This document shows positions 53,729 through 62,149 of a DNA stretch of 64,000 bases, in pieces. Location of the stretch: the NCBI GenBank assembly GCA_046074525.1, contig JBJTOK010000036.1, positions 1-64,000 of the forward strand, read 5' to 3'. Source of the DNA: JAHEZL01 sp046074525 (GTDB lineage: Bacteria > Bacteroidota > Bacteroidia > Flavobacteriales_C > GCA-002722245). A program made the translations under genes and the position numbers. How positions within the stretch are numbered: position 1 is the stretch's first letter; each line of letters begins with the position of its first letter. Below the pieces are notes generated by a model that saw only the letters and a program-made list of their open reading frames with translations, had not been told where the DNA came from and made no database searches.

Positions 53729-54667
53729 ATGAAAGGAAATCTGGGATTCGGCTGCGTTCGCTTAAGCTCTAATTTTACAAGGAAGCAGGCTTTACAAAAC
53801 CTTGAAGTGGCTTACGACAGCGGGATCAATCATTTTGATGTGGCGCCTTTGTACGGTTTCGGATTGGCGGAAGGAATGCTGGGCGATTTTGCAAAGAACA
53901 AACGTAGCTCCGTTACCATTGCTACGAAATTCGGAATTGCACCTGCTAACGGGGCTTTGAAGAATTTACTCCTCCAAAACATTTTGCGTACTGCTTACCG
54001 TGTGGTGAAGAAATCGCGATTGAAAAAATCAACGGTGAATCTGGCTGCCGCGACTAAAACTGCTACCGATTTCAGTATTGCTAATGCCGAACAATCGCTG
54101 CAAAAATCTTTGCGCGAATTGAAAACCGATTACGTTGATTTTCTCCATTTGCACGAAGCCACAGTAAGGGAAGCGAATCAGCCGGAGCTGATTGATTTTC
54201 TGGAGAAGAAGAAGAAAAGCGGTATGATCAAGGCTTATGGCATTGCCAGTTTTTCTGGTGCTTTGGGAGATTTTTCCACTTTGAATGCAAAGCATGAAGT
54301 GCTGCAAACCGACAATAGTTTTCCTTTTCCCCTGCCGACACAATTGCTGGAAGGGGAGAAACACCGCTTTTATTTCAGTCCGTTTTTACATCTCCCTGCA
54401 GTGAAAGAACTTTTGAAGAGCGATGCTGCCCTGGCGGCTGCTTTATCAGAAAAAATGGGCTTTGATGTAAAGCGCTTTTTAACCGATTTATTCCTAATGC
54501 ATCATATACAAACCGATCCTTCGGGAACGGTGTTGTTCACATCGTCGAAAAACGATAAAATAGTGGATACCATGAAATCCTGGAACAGGGCGAAATCAAT
54601 GCCTTCCAGTTATTATGAAAACCTTCCCGAAGTGAGCAGCATCCTGATTGAAAAACTCAAGCGATGA
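53729..54667 (+). CDS. Aldo/keto reductase
   Basis: 312 residues. The catalytic set is intact: D37 and Y42 in NHFDVAPLYG, K67 in ATKFG and probably H142 in FLHLHEA. The NADPH-binding C-terminal end is only weakly conserved. It is paired by a 4-base overlap with the GMC-like oxidoreductase, which suggests the two act on the same substrate, perhaps opposite redox steps on a sugar. This is a separate gene from the reductase fused to the cytidylyltransferase at 31542-33164. Confidence 0.82.
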   Translation: MKGNLGFGCVRLSSNFTRKQALQNLEVAYDSGINHFDVAPLYGFGLAEGMLGDFAKNKRSSVTIATKFGIAPANGALKNLLLQNILRTAYRVVKKSRLKKSTVNLAAATKTATDFSIANAEQSLQKSLRELKTDYVDFLHLHEATVREANQPELIDFLEKKKKSGMIKAYGIASFSGALGDFSTLNAKHEVLQTDNSFPFPLPTQLLEGEKHRFYFSPFLHLPAVKELLKSDAALAAALSEKMGFDVKRFLTDLFLMHHIQTDPSGTVLFTSSKNDKIVDTMKSWNRAKSMPSSYYENLPEVSSILIEKLKR

Positions 54668-56037
54668 ATAAAAAAATCTGCATCATAGGCGCAGGAACTT
54701 ATGGATCTTATCTGGCTAATGCCCTGGCAGAGAAGTTTCCTGCTGCGGATATTCATGTGTTTGAAGTAGGTAATGTTTCTGCCCAGTCGGAAGAGCAGAT
54801 CGGATTTTTATCGAAGGAAAAAAGTGGGAAATACAAAGCGACTTCCGATGGGCGCTTTTTTGGATTGGGCGGGACTTCCGCAAAGTGGGGCGGACAACTC
54901 TTGTTTTTTTCGAAGAAGGATTTTGCTGCTGCCGGCAACATGCGTTCGCTGGTGGATTGCAATATTAAATACCGTGAAAAAGTGCTGTCGCGTTTTTTTA
55001 AGAATGTACCGGCTCTGGAAGAAAAAGATTTTGGAAGCGGACTCTTTTCCCGTCGCGGTGTATGGTTGAAATTCAGTCAGCGCAATATGTTCACGCATTT
55101 CCGCATTGATGAGAAAAAGAATGTGAATGTGCATGCTGATGTGCGCATTACTAAGTTTAACGCTCTCGATGGAAAAATAAAATCGGTGGAAATGCTGGTG
55201 AAAAATCAAAGCAGAATTTTTGAAGCCGATTTGTTTTATCTTACTTCAGGAGCCTTTGAATCGCTGCGTTTGATGCATGTTTCAGGATTAATGGATTTGC
55301 AATCTGCTGCCGGATTTTCTGATCATGTTTCCATGCGCTCTTTCGAAATTCATTCCACCAATACCAAAATAGGGAACCACGATTTTCAATTTCAATTTGA
55401 AAACGGATCGCTCATTACTTCACGATTGATAGGAGAAAGCGATAATACTTCATTTTACATTCATCCTGTTTTTAACGAAGGTTTTATCTTTTTCCAGTTT
55501 TTGAAACAACTGATTTTTAAAGGTAAGTTTTCAGGAAAAACCTTGCTGGCCGCGATGAGTCAGTTTCTTCATCTTTTCCCTTTTGTATGGAGTTATCTTT
55601 TTAAGAAGAAATTGTATGTGTACAAAAGCTGGGTGCTGAATGTAGATATGGAACTGTCGCAAAGTGTCAATAAAGTGCAGCTCTCGGCGGAAGAGGATGG
55701 CTTTCGTCAAAAGGGACTGGAGATTGATTATGCGATTTCTGCCGACAGCATCGATAAACTCAAAAAAATAAGAAAGGATTTTGCTGAAATTCTGAAGAAG
55801 GAGGGTATTCCTTTTACCGAAGTGGAAAGTGGCGCTTCATCACTGAAGCTGGAAGATACTTACCACCCTTATAAACTGTTTGGGGATAAGGATGTTATAG
55901 AAAATTATCATCCTGCCACCAACCTCTATCTCTTCAATACCGGCTTGCTGCAGCGCGCCGGAGGGATCAATCCCACAGCTGCGCTTTTCTGCCTTATAGA
56001 ACATCATGTGGAAGAGCTATCGATTTCCGCTAAATAA
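54664..56037 (+). CDS. GMC-like FAD-dependent oxidoreductase
   Basis: 457 residues. The dinucleotide-binding motif is IIGAGTYGSYLANALAEKFP at the N-terminus. FGLGGTSAKWGGQLLFFSKK is the second FAD-contact segment of glucose-methanol-choline-type enzymes, and NTGLLQRAGGINPTAALFCL is the C-terminal FAD-binding part. The family oxidises an alcohol to a carbonyl. In this locus a sugar hydroxyl is the likely substrate. It is a bit shorter than typical GMC enzymes (usually over 500 residues). Confidence 0.78.
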   Translation: MNKKICIIGAGTYGSYLANALAEKFPAADIHVFEVGNVSAQSEEQIGFLSKEKSGKYKATSDGRFFGLGGTSAKWGGQLLFFSKKDFAAAGNMRSLVDCNIKYREKVLSRFFKNVPALEEKDFGSGLFSRRGVWLKFSQRNMFTHFRIDEKKNVNVHADVRITKFNALDGKIKSVEMLVKNQSRIFEADLFYLTSGAFESLRLMHVSGLMDLQSAAGFSDHVSMRSFEIHSTNTKIGNHDFQFQFENGSLITSRLIGESDNTSFYIHPVFNEGFIFFQFLKQLIFKGKFSGKTLLAAMSQFLHLFPFVWSYLFKKKLYVYKSWVLNVDMELSQSVNKVQLSAEEDGFRQKGLEIDYAISADSIDKLKKIRKDFAEILKKEGIPFTEVESGASSLKLEDTYHPYKLFGDKDVIENYHPATNLYLFNTGLLQRAGGINPTAALFCLIEHHVEELSISAK

Positions 56038-56040
56038 TTG

Positions 56041-56060
56041 TATTTTTAGCGTGAAAATCC
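56041..56060 (+). promoter_or_regulatory. Candidate promoter shared with the HPrK-like gene
   Basis: TATTTTTAGCGTGAAAATCC lies 7 bases before the GT2 ATG at 56068. The part TTTTAGCGTG-AAAATCC recurs at 61201-61218 with one extra T before the HPrK-like gene. It resembles a TAnnTTTGCG -7 box with A for the G. Confidence 0.35.
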
Positions 56061-56067
56061 ATTGTCC

Positions 56068-56916
56068 ATGAGTGTTCCGGTAACAGTAGTTATATTGACT
56101 TACAACGAGGAAGTGCACATTGCACGCGCTATTTCCAATGTAAACTCGTGGGCAAAAGCGGTGTTTGTACTCGATAGCGGTTCCGGTGATAAGACTTGTG
56201 AAATTGCTGAAAAGCTCTGTGCCAAAGTCTTTTACCGCAAGTTTGATACTTACTCACTACAAAGAAACCATGCTATTAAAGAGCTCCCCATCGAAACCGA
56301 ATGGATGCTTTTCCTTGATGCAGATGAATATCTTTTTGACGACCTGAAGCAGGAAATAGCAGAGGTTTTGCCTACCGCTCAATGCAATGGTTTTTACCTT
56401 AAACGCCGCTTTTATTTCATGGGCAAATGGATCAAGTACGGAGGTTATTATCCGACTTATATCCTGCGCTTATTCAAAAAGCAGCATGCGCAATGCGAGC
56501 GTGAAATCAATGAGCACATCAAGGTAGAAGGAGAAATAAAAACACTGAAAGGCGATTTTGCCGATGAAAACCTGAAAGGACTTTCTTCGTGGCTCGATAA
56601 ACACAACAAATACACCACCTTTGAAGCAGTGGATTTGTATCGTCGCGAGCAGGAAGGAATTGATGAGGGTGAGGCTGCAAAGCTTTTCGGAAAGCAAAAC
56701 GAAAGAAAACGATGGATAGTGAAATACATCTGGAATCCCTTGATGCCAAAGCTCATCCGGCCGTTCATTTATTTTGGATACCGATATTTTTTCCGTTTTG
56801 GATTTTTAGATGGCCGTCGTGGATTCATCTACCATTTCCTGCAGGGACTGTGGTTGTGGTTTGTCGTAGATGCGAAATATGTTGAATTAAAAAGAAAGAG
56901 GAATGAAGGAAAATAA
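56068..56916 (+). CDS. Glycosyltransferase family 2 (WaaE/KdtX-like)
   Basis: 282 residues from ATG 56068 (MSVPVTVVILTYNEEVHIAR); an in-frame TTG six bases upstream is not needed. GT-A motifs are LTYNEE, VLDSGSGDKTCEI and the metal-binding LFLDADEYLF (DAD). GGYYPTYILRLFKKQ and NEHIKVEG are typical of the WaaE/KdtX group, which adds glucose or a related sugar to a core heptose or Kdo. A cytoplasmic transferase; the exact linkage is not predictable. Confidence 0.88.
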   Translation: MSVPVTVVILTYNEEVHIARAISNVNSWAKAVFVLDSGSGDKTCEIAEKLCAKVFYRKFDTYSLQRNHAIKELPIETEWMLFLDADEYLFDDLKQEIAEVLPTAQCNGFYLKRRFYFMGKWIKYGGYYPTYILRLFKKQHAQCEREINEHIKVEGEIKTLKGDFADENLKGLSSWLDKHNKYTTFEAVDLYRREQEGIDEGEAAKLFGKQNERKRWIVKYIWNPLMPKLIRPFIYFGYRYFFRFGFLDGRRGFIYHFLQGLWLWFVVDAKYVELKRKRNEGK

Positions 56917-57718
56917 CGAAGCGAAAAATGATGTTCGCGACTTCTGGAACCAGGCTTCCTGCGGGGAGGATTTGTATTTGCACAGTCGCGACAGTGAAGG
57001 TTTTGAAGCGCAGATGAAAATGCGTTACGAGCTGGAGCCTTATATTCTGGATTTCGCAGGTTTCAAGGATGGCGCCGGAAAAAAGGTGTTGGAGATTGGT
57101 GTTGGTTTAGGTGCCGATCATGAAATGTGGGCAAGGAATAATCCTGAATTGTATGGGGTGGATTTAACACCGCGTGCCATTCAAAACACTACTGAGCGCT
57201 TCAAAAGCAAAGGATTGAATTCTACGTTGAAAGTAGATGACGCTGAAAATTTATCTTTTGCCGACAATACTTTCGATATTGTTTATTCCTGGGGAGTGTT
57301 GCACCATTCGCCCAATACACCAAAAGCAATTGATGAGGTGCACCGCGTGCTGAAACCTGGCGGCACTGCGAAAATCATGATTTATTACAAGTACAGTTTT
57401 GTGGGCTATATGTTATGGGTGAAGTACGCATTGCTCAAATTCAAGCCTTTCACCTCACTGAAAACCATTTATCACAATTATCTGGAAAGTCCGGGAACAA
57501 AAGCCTATTCCAAAAAGGAAGCTTTTGAACTTTTCAAGAAATACAAGGACGTGCAAATCACTACTGTTTTAACGCACGGAGATTTGCTGACCTCTGCAGC
57601 CGGACAGCGTCACGAAGGAAAAATGCTTGATATTGCGCGCAAAATATGGCCGCGTTTTATCATTAAAACTTTCTTCCCAAGTCACGGATTATTCATGATG
57701 ATTACAGCTAAGAAATAG
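56903..57718 (+). CDS. Class I SAM-dependent methyltransferase
   Basis: 271 residues. Motif I is VLEIGVGLGADHEMWAR (about residues 57-73), motif II GVDLTPRAIQNT, then DAENLSFADNTFDIVYSWGV and HRVLKPGGTAKIMIYYK, the UbiE/Methyltransf_11 pattern. It begins by overlapping the GT2 gene by 14 bases and ends by overlapping the asparagine-synthase-type start by one. It probably methylates a sugar hydroxyl or a lipid-linked intermediate (inference). Confidence 0.87.
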   Translation: MKENNEAKNDVRDFWNQASCGEDLYLHSRDSEGFEAQMKMRYELEPYILDFAGFKDGAGKKVLEIGVGLGADHEMWARNNPELYGVDLTPRAIQNTTERFKSKGLNSTLKVDDAENLSFADNTFDIVYSWGVLHHSPNTPKAIDEVHRVLKPGGTAKIMIYYKYSFVGYMLWVKYALLKFKPFTSLKTIYHNYLESPGTKAYSKKEAFELFKKYKDVQITTVLTHGDLLTSAAGQRHEGKMLDIARKIWPRFIIKTFFPSHGLFMMITAKK

Positions 57719-59607
57719 TGTGCGGCATCTACGGATATATAGGTTTAAGTGACGACGGTGTTCTCAAAAAAATGAGCGTTGCCATGCGTCACCGCGGGCC
57801 CGATGCTCAGGGCTTTTGGGGTGAAGACCATGTTTTTCTCGGACAAAACCGTTTGTCGATTATTGATCTCAGTTCCTCAGCTACACAACCGCTTTTCAAC
57901 GAAGATGGATCGGTGGTGCTGGTATTCAACGGTGAAATATACAACTATCAGGCATTGCGTGAAGAGCTCCTGCAAAAGGGGCACGTTTTCAAAAGTCATT
58001 CCGATTCGGAAGTGCTTGTGCATTTGTACGAAGAAGAAGGAATAGCCATGCTTTCCAGTATTCGCGGGATGTTTGCGTTTGTGATTTATGATCGCAAAAA
58101 AAAGCAGACTTTCATCGCCCGTGATCATTTCGGCATCAAGCCTTTGTACATTTTCCAGAAGGAAGGACATTTCGCCTTTGCCTCTGAAATGAAGGCTTTG
58201 CAACAACATCCCGAAGTGAAATTCGATGTGAATCCGAAAGCAGTTTTAGATCATTTGTCCTTCCTATGGTGTCCTTTCCCGAAAACCATCGCCAACGATG
58301 TAGTGAAGCTGGAGCCAGGAACGGCGCTGATTTTAGAAGGTGCTGCCATAAAGAAAAAATGGAATTTTTACGATATCCCTTACACCGGTCGCTTCATTGA
58401 TATTTCAGAGGCGGAGGCTGTTAAGCAATTGGATGCTTTGCTGGAAGCCAGCATTAGCGAGCAATTGGTGAGTGATGTGCCTTTGGGATTGTTTTTATCT
58501 GGCGGTTTGGATTCGTCTTTAATTGCTGCTTACGTGCGCAAACTGCGCCCCGATCAAAAAATAAAAGCATTCACTATTGATATTCGGGGTGCCGATATGG
58601 AAGGTAATCCCAACGATTTGCCTTATGCACGTAAAGTGGCGAAGGACTTGAATATCGACCTCGAAGAAATTATTGTCACGCCTGCAGAGGTACTGAAACA
58701 CCTTGAGGAACTCACTTATATTTTAGATGAACCACTGGCCGATCCTGCAGCAGTAAATGTTTTGCTCATCACGAAAATTGCGCGTGAGAAAGGTTATATC
58801 GTATTGTTGTCGGGAGCGGGAGGTGATGATGTTTTTTCGGGTTACCGCCGTCATCAAGCGATGCAGATTGATTTGAAGACTTTTAAATTGCCTGCTTTTT
58901 CACGTAAGCTATTGGAATTGGCCGGTAAAAAAATTCCGGTGTTCAATCCGAAAATCCGAAAAGCAAAAAAATATTTGCAGCATTTTGGTGCTACGCTCAA
59001 CGACCGACTGGTATCGTACTATTACTGGATGGATGAGAAGAAAGCTCGCACTTTACTGACGCCTGCCTTCAACGATAGAATACAGGATTATTCTTCGTTG
59101 AAAAACCTTGAACTTGCCTTCCAGAATATACCGCATGAAAAATCGGCATTGAATAAAATGCTTTATCTGGAAAGTAAATTTTTCCTCGTTGATCATAACC
59201 TGAACTACTCGGATAAAATGAGCATGTGCTCTTCGGTGGAAACACGCGTTCCTTATCTGGATTACCGCATTGTTGACTTTGCTGCTCAACTTCCTGTGGA
59301 GTTGAAATTGCAGGGCGGACAGGCAAAATACATTTTGAAGAAGGTCGCAGAGAAATATTTGGATAAAGATATTATCTACCGCAAGAAAACCGGATTTGGT
59401 GCGCCTTTGCGCCAATGGATTCTCAATGATTTCCAACCGCTGTTCGATAAATACCTCAATAAAAAAACGCTGGATAAGCATGGCGTTTTTTCTCATGATG
59501 CCGTGTGGAAACTCATTAAGGACAATGCTTCCGGTAAAACCGATGCAGCTTACAGTATCTTCTCCGTGATCTGTATTACAGTGTGGATGGAAAGATTTAA
59601 ACGATGA
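57718..59607 (+). CDS. asnB: Asparagine-synthase-type amidotransferase next to a lasso-B2-like gene
   Basis: 629 residues from a GTG that overlaps the upstream stop (tagtg); the product starts MCGIYGYIG with Cys2. RHRGPDAQG and FNGEIYNY complete the glutaminase domain. The PP-loop is LGLFLSGGLDSSLIAAYVRK, with LLSGAGGDDVFSGYRRHQ and MSMCSSVETRVPYLDYRIVD. Because Cys2 and the glutaminase domain are intact, it looks like a working amidotransferase. Lasso-peptide cyclases (McjC type) are also AsnB homologues, and the next gene is B2-like, so a macrolactam-forming or amide-forming role on a peptide is a live alternative. Confidence 0.85.
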   Translation: MCGIYGYIGLSDDGVLKKMSVAMRHRGPDAQGFWGEDHVFLGQNRLSIIDLSSSATQPLFNEDGSVVLVFNGEIYNYQALREELLQKGHVFKSHSDSEVLVHLYEEEGIAMLSSIRGMFAFVIYDRKKKQTFIARDHFGIKPLYIFQKEGHFAFASEMKALQQHPEVKFDVNPKAVLDHLSFLWCPFPKTIANDVVKLEPGTALILEGAAIKKKWNFYDIPYTGRFIDISEAEAVKQLDALLEASISEQLVSDVPLGLFLSGGLDSSLIAAYVRKLRPDQKIKAFTIDIRGADMEGNPNDLPYARKVAKDLNIDLEEIIVTPAEVLKHLEELTYILDEPLADPAAVNVLLITKIAREKGYIVLLSGAGGDDVFSGYRRHQAMQIDLKTFKLPAFSRKLLELAGKKIPVFNPKIRKAKKYLQHFGATLNDRLVSYYYWMDEKKARTLLTPAFNDRIQDYSSLKNLELAFQNIPHEKSALNKMLYLESKFFLVDHNLNYSDKMSMCSSVETRVPYLDYRIVDFAAQLPVELKLQGGQAKYILKKVAEKYLDKDIIYRKKTGFGAPLRQWILNDFQPLFDKYLNKKTLDKHGVFSHDAVWKLIKDNASGKTDAAYSIFSVICITVWMERFKR

Positions 59608-60047
59608 GTTTTTTCGGTAAAGTAAATGAGTATTTAATTCAATCGGACTGGGCTTTTAGAAAGCTTATCGTTAAAACATTTTTCTTTTCAATGTATGTGC
59701 GTTTTCTTATGCTTTTCGTGAAATTCAAACGCTATGAAAAGCGTTTAGGTACGCGGGGAGTAGCGGACAATTACACAATGAATGATCACGAATTTCAGCT
59801 CGCCCATAATATTGCAAAGGCATTGAATGGTGTCAGCAATTATACTTTGTGGGAAAGCAAGTGTATGGTACAAGCTGTTTCGGCCAAATGGATGCTGAAA
59901 AAGCGAGGAATACCCAGTACCATTTATTTCGGAGTAAAGAAGGAGGGGCAAGAATTAAAAGCCCACGCGTGGCTTAAGGTGGGAGAGATTGTGGTTATAG
60001 GAAGAGCAGGCCACAAAGAGTTTAAAATAGTAAACTATTATTCCTAA
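59604..60047 (+). CDS. Lasso-peptide biosynthesis B2-like (transglutaminase-fold) protein
   Basis: 147 residues, overlapping the AsnB-type stop by four bases. The C-terminal two-thirds carries the B2 pattern: C87 in WESKCMVQAVSAKWMLKKRG and H121 in LKAHAWLKVGE, matching the Cys-His of the leader-peptidase catalytic triad. The N-terminal 45 residues are basic and hydrophobic. Known B2 proteins cut the leader from lasso precursors together with a PqqD-like B1 protein. No B1 and no precursor is seen here, and similar proteins also occur in exopolysaccharide/HPr-rel-A loci. The fold is well supported, but the substrate is unknown. Confidence 0.83.
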   Translation: MSFFGKVNEYLIQSDWAFRKLIVKTFFFSMYVRFLMLFVKFKRYEKRLGTRGVADNYTMNDHEFQLAHNIAKALNGVSNYTLWESKCMVQAVSAKWMLKKRGIPSTIYFGVKKEGQELKAHAWLKVGEIVVIGRAGHKEFKIVNYYS

Positions 60048-60077
60048 GTATTCGGACTAAAAAAAGCTTTTTTGAAT

Positions 60078-61181
60078 TTATTTCAATTTATTTCGAACAA
60101 ACACATATGGCCAGAAGAGGGGATACAGGAAATCCAGTGCCGCCGGCAGCTGCACGTAACGATACATAAACAGCGGGTAATTGTACAGGTAAAACAAGCG
60201 CGACCGGATCCCCGGTGTATATTCGGCCTCAAGAAGTAATCTTTTCACTTTGTAAGAAATGCTTTCATGATTCGGACTTTTCTTCAGGCAGTCGGGAATG
60301 TAATAAGGAAAGACAGCTGCTTTTTCGCGGTGTTTTTCGCTGATGATAGCGCGAATTTCTGTTGGCAGGTCCTTTGCTTTTAATATCATTTCAATGAGAG
60401 CAAATCCAACCCCTGCTTCCTTTTCAAAACGATACTGTTTTGATAGTTCCAAGAAATGCCCAACTTCTTTTTTCTCTAATTTTTTACTTAGCAGATAAAC
60501 ATCCACCATCCACATTAGTCGCTCCCAGCTATGCTGAAAAGCGTGCAATAGTAAATATGCCAGGTAATGGCTGTTGGATAGGGTAAAGAAAGTAGCAGGG
60601 CCCATGTCAATGCTCTGCCTATTTGCCCACAGCTCTTCAAAGGAAAGAGGCAGAATGTAGTCGTTTCGGAAAAGGCGCCAGTGTAATTCCAGATTGATTT
60701 TACTTTCGGGATGATGGTAAAGAAACTGATCGAACATTTTGAGTGTCGCTCTTTTTTGCGCGTCTTTCAAAGTAAAATCCGGACTGTGCCTTTTAAATCC
60801 TGCGGCGATCAGCTGTTCATCTGTTTTGAATACATTTCCAGGGGAAACAAGTAAGTCGATATCGAGAGAAGGTCGGCACAATTTGTTGCCGTGCAGCAGC
60901 TGATTCAAAGCCAGTCCCTTGATGAGCAGAAAAGGTGTTTTTTCGGCATTAAGGATTTTATTCAGATCCAGCAAAGCTTTTTGCTGTCTGAAAGCCTTGT
61001 GCATATCCGCCTGTATTTTTCTTTGCAGGGGTTCTGAAGAAACATCTTTGAGCAGGAAGTGCACTTTATTAGCGACTACCAGGGGATTGGTTTCCTGTAT
61101 GGAGGGCAGGCTCGCTCCGGCAAGCAATCGGGAAACGTAATCGCTCAATGATAGGTAATCTGTCGAAAAATCTACTTTCAT
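60078..61181 (-). CDS. NTP_transf_5-type nucleotidyltransferase
   Basis: 367 residues on the minus strand between the B2-like and HPrK-like genes. The Pol-beta-like motif is FLLIKGLALNQLLHGNKLCR (K88-G89 to R103) followed by SLDIDLLVSP with D107 and D109 as metal ligands. LNLELHWRLF and LLLHAFQHSWERLMWMVDVY are usual in this family. Such genes occur in lasso-peptide clusters, where a homologue is reported to modify the phosphorylated peptide end, and in HPr-rel-A systems. It may transfer a nucleotide or sugar moiety; the target is unknown. Its 3' end faces the B2-like gene with 30 bp between. Confidence 0.82.
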   Translation of the reverse strand: MKVDFSTDYLSLSDYVSRLLAGASLPSIQETNPLVVANKVHFLLKDVSSEPLQRKIQADMHKAFRQQKALLDLNKILNAEKTPFLLIKGLALNQLLHGNKLCRPSLDIDLLVSPGNVFKTDEQLIAAGFKRHSPDFTLKDAQKRATLKMFDQFLYHHPESKINLELHWRLFRNDYILPLSFEELWANRQSIDMGPATFFTLSNSHYLAYLLLHAFQHSWERLMWMVDVYLLSKKLEKKEVGHFLELSKQYRFEKEAGVGFALIEMILKAKDLPTEIRAIISEKHREKAAVFPYYIPDCLKKSPNHESISYKVKRLLLEAEYTPGIRSRLFYLYNYPLFMYRYVQLPAALDFLYPLFWPYVFVRNKLK

Positions 61182-61200
61182 AGGCAGTAAAAATACGCAC

Positions 61201-61218
61201 TTTTAGCGTGTAAAATCC
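61201..61218 (+). promoter_or_regulatory. Candidate promoter element before the HPrK-like gene
   Basis: TTTTAGCGTGTAAAATCC matches the element at 56044-56060 except for one inserted T. It sits 22 bases before ATG 61241, in the 59-bp divergent gap shared with the nucleotidyltransferase gene. Confidence 0.35.
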
Positions 61219-61240
61219 CTTGAATCCAGTATTTTTGGGC

Positions 61241-62149
61241 ATGCGGAAAAAATACATTGCAGGTGGAGTGGTTATAGAAACAGATTTGTATTTCCAGGAT
61301 TTGGTGGAAAGTACCGCTGATGCGGATATACAGGTGGTTTATGGTGCTATTCCCGATGCCATTGAAAATCCAACAACATCCAATTCCTTCTTCTCCTGCA
61401 ATGATAAGGAAGCATTGTTGCTTTTGCCTGGGATAGTCCGTTTTCATATCATCTTCGGTTCGCGTGTGGTGATCGGTTTGCTGGACGAAAACAGGAAAGC
61501 CGATGGAGAGGCTTATGTGTTAACAGTAGTGCTGGCAGTGCTTTCCTACAAGAAGGGATTTTTCCCATTGCATGGAGGCGGTGTGGTGCACAATGGAGAA
61601 GCTTATCTTTTTACGGGACGATCCGGCGCGGGAAAATCCACTACAATTGCCGGTTTGGTGAAGGAAGGATTTCAACCCCTGGCGGATGACATTGCTAATC
61701 TTTTTCTGAAAGACGGAAAGATTTTTGTACACCCGTGTTTCCCTCGTGTTAAATTGTGGTCGGATAGTATGGAGATGCTTGATTATTCAACAGAAAAGCA
61801 ACGTACCGTGCGTTCCGATGTAGACAAATATTTAGTTGCGATGGAAGATCATTTTCCAACGGCTCCGGTACCGGTGAAAGGAATTTATTTTTTGAAAAAG
61901 AATGAAGATGGAAATTCTTTTTTCCAGGAGACCAAGGGCATGCAGAGCTATGAATTGCTGAGGGAAAATGTTTATAAACCCTGGATGGTGAAAGCATTCG
62001 ATGTTGTTCAGGAGCATTTTTCACTTATGGGAGCCATTGCTCAGACAATACAAATAAAAGAGTTTCATCGTCCATTCGACAAGGACAATATTGATAAAAT
62101 GTACGCCGCGCTGGTGCAAGATATCCGTAACCAGGAAAAGAAAATCTGA
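61241..62149 (+). CDS. HPr-kinase-like (HprK-related) protein
   Basis: 302 residues from ATG 61241 (MRKKYIAGGVVIETDLYF); an in-frame TTG at 61220 is less likely. Walker A is FTGRSGAGKSTTIAGLVKEG (about residues 124-143). LHGGGVVHNGEAYLF precedes it and PLADDIANLFLKDGKIFVHP follows, with the aspartates typical of HprK-related kinases. Free-standing HprK-like proteins occur in lasso-peptide clusters, where one phosphorylates a C-terminal serine of the precursor, and in exopolysaccharide loci (HPr-rel-A). The kinase fold is secure, the substrate unknown. Confidence 0.85.
   Translation: MRKKYIAGGVVIETDLYFQDLVESTADADIQVVYGAIPDAIENPTTSNSFFSCNDKEALLLLPGIVRFHIIFGSRVVIGLLDENRKADGEAYVLTVVLAVLSYKKGFFPLHGGGVVHNGEAYLFTGRSGAGKSTTIAGLVKEGFQPLADDIANLFLKDGKIFVHPCFPRVKLWSDSMEMLDYSTEKQRTVRSDVDKYLVAMEDHFPTAPVPVKGIYFLKKNEDGNSFFQETKGMQSYELLRENVYKPWMVKAFDVVQEHFSLMGAIAQTIQIKEFHRPFDKDNIDKMYAALVQDIRNQEKKI

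Noticed and set aside
60048..60077. Space for a lasso precursor between the B2-like and nucleotidyltransferase genes
   Set aside because: Only 30 bases are available, and the 59-base gap at 61182-61240 is also too short.
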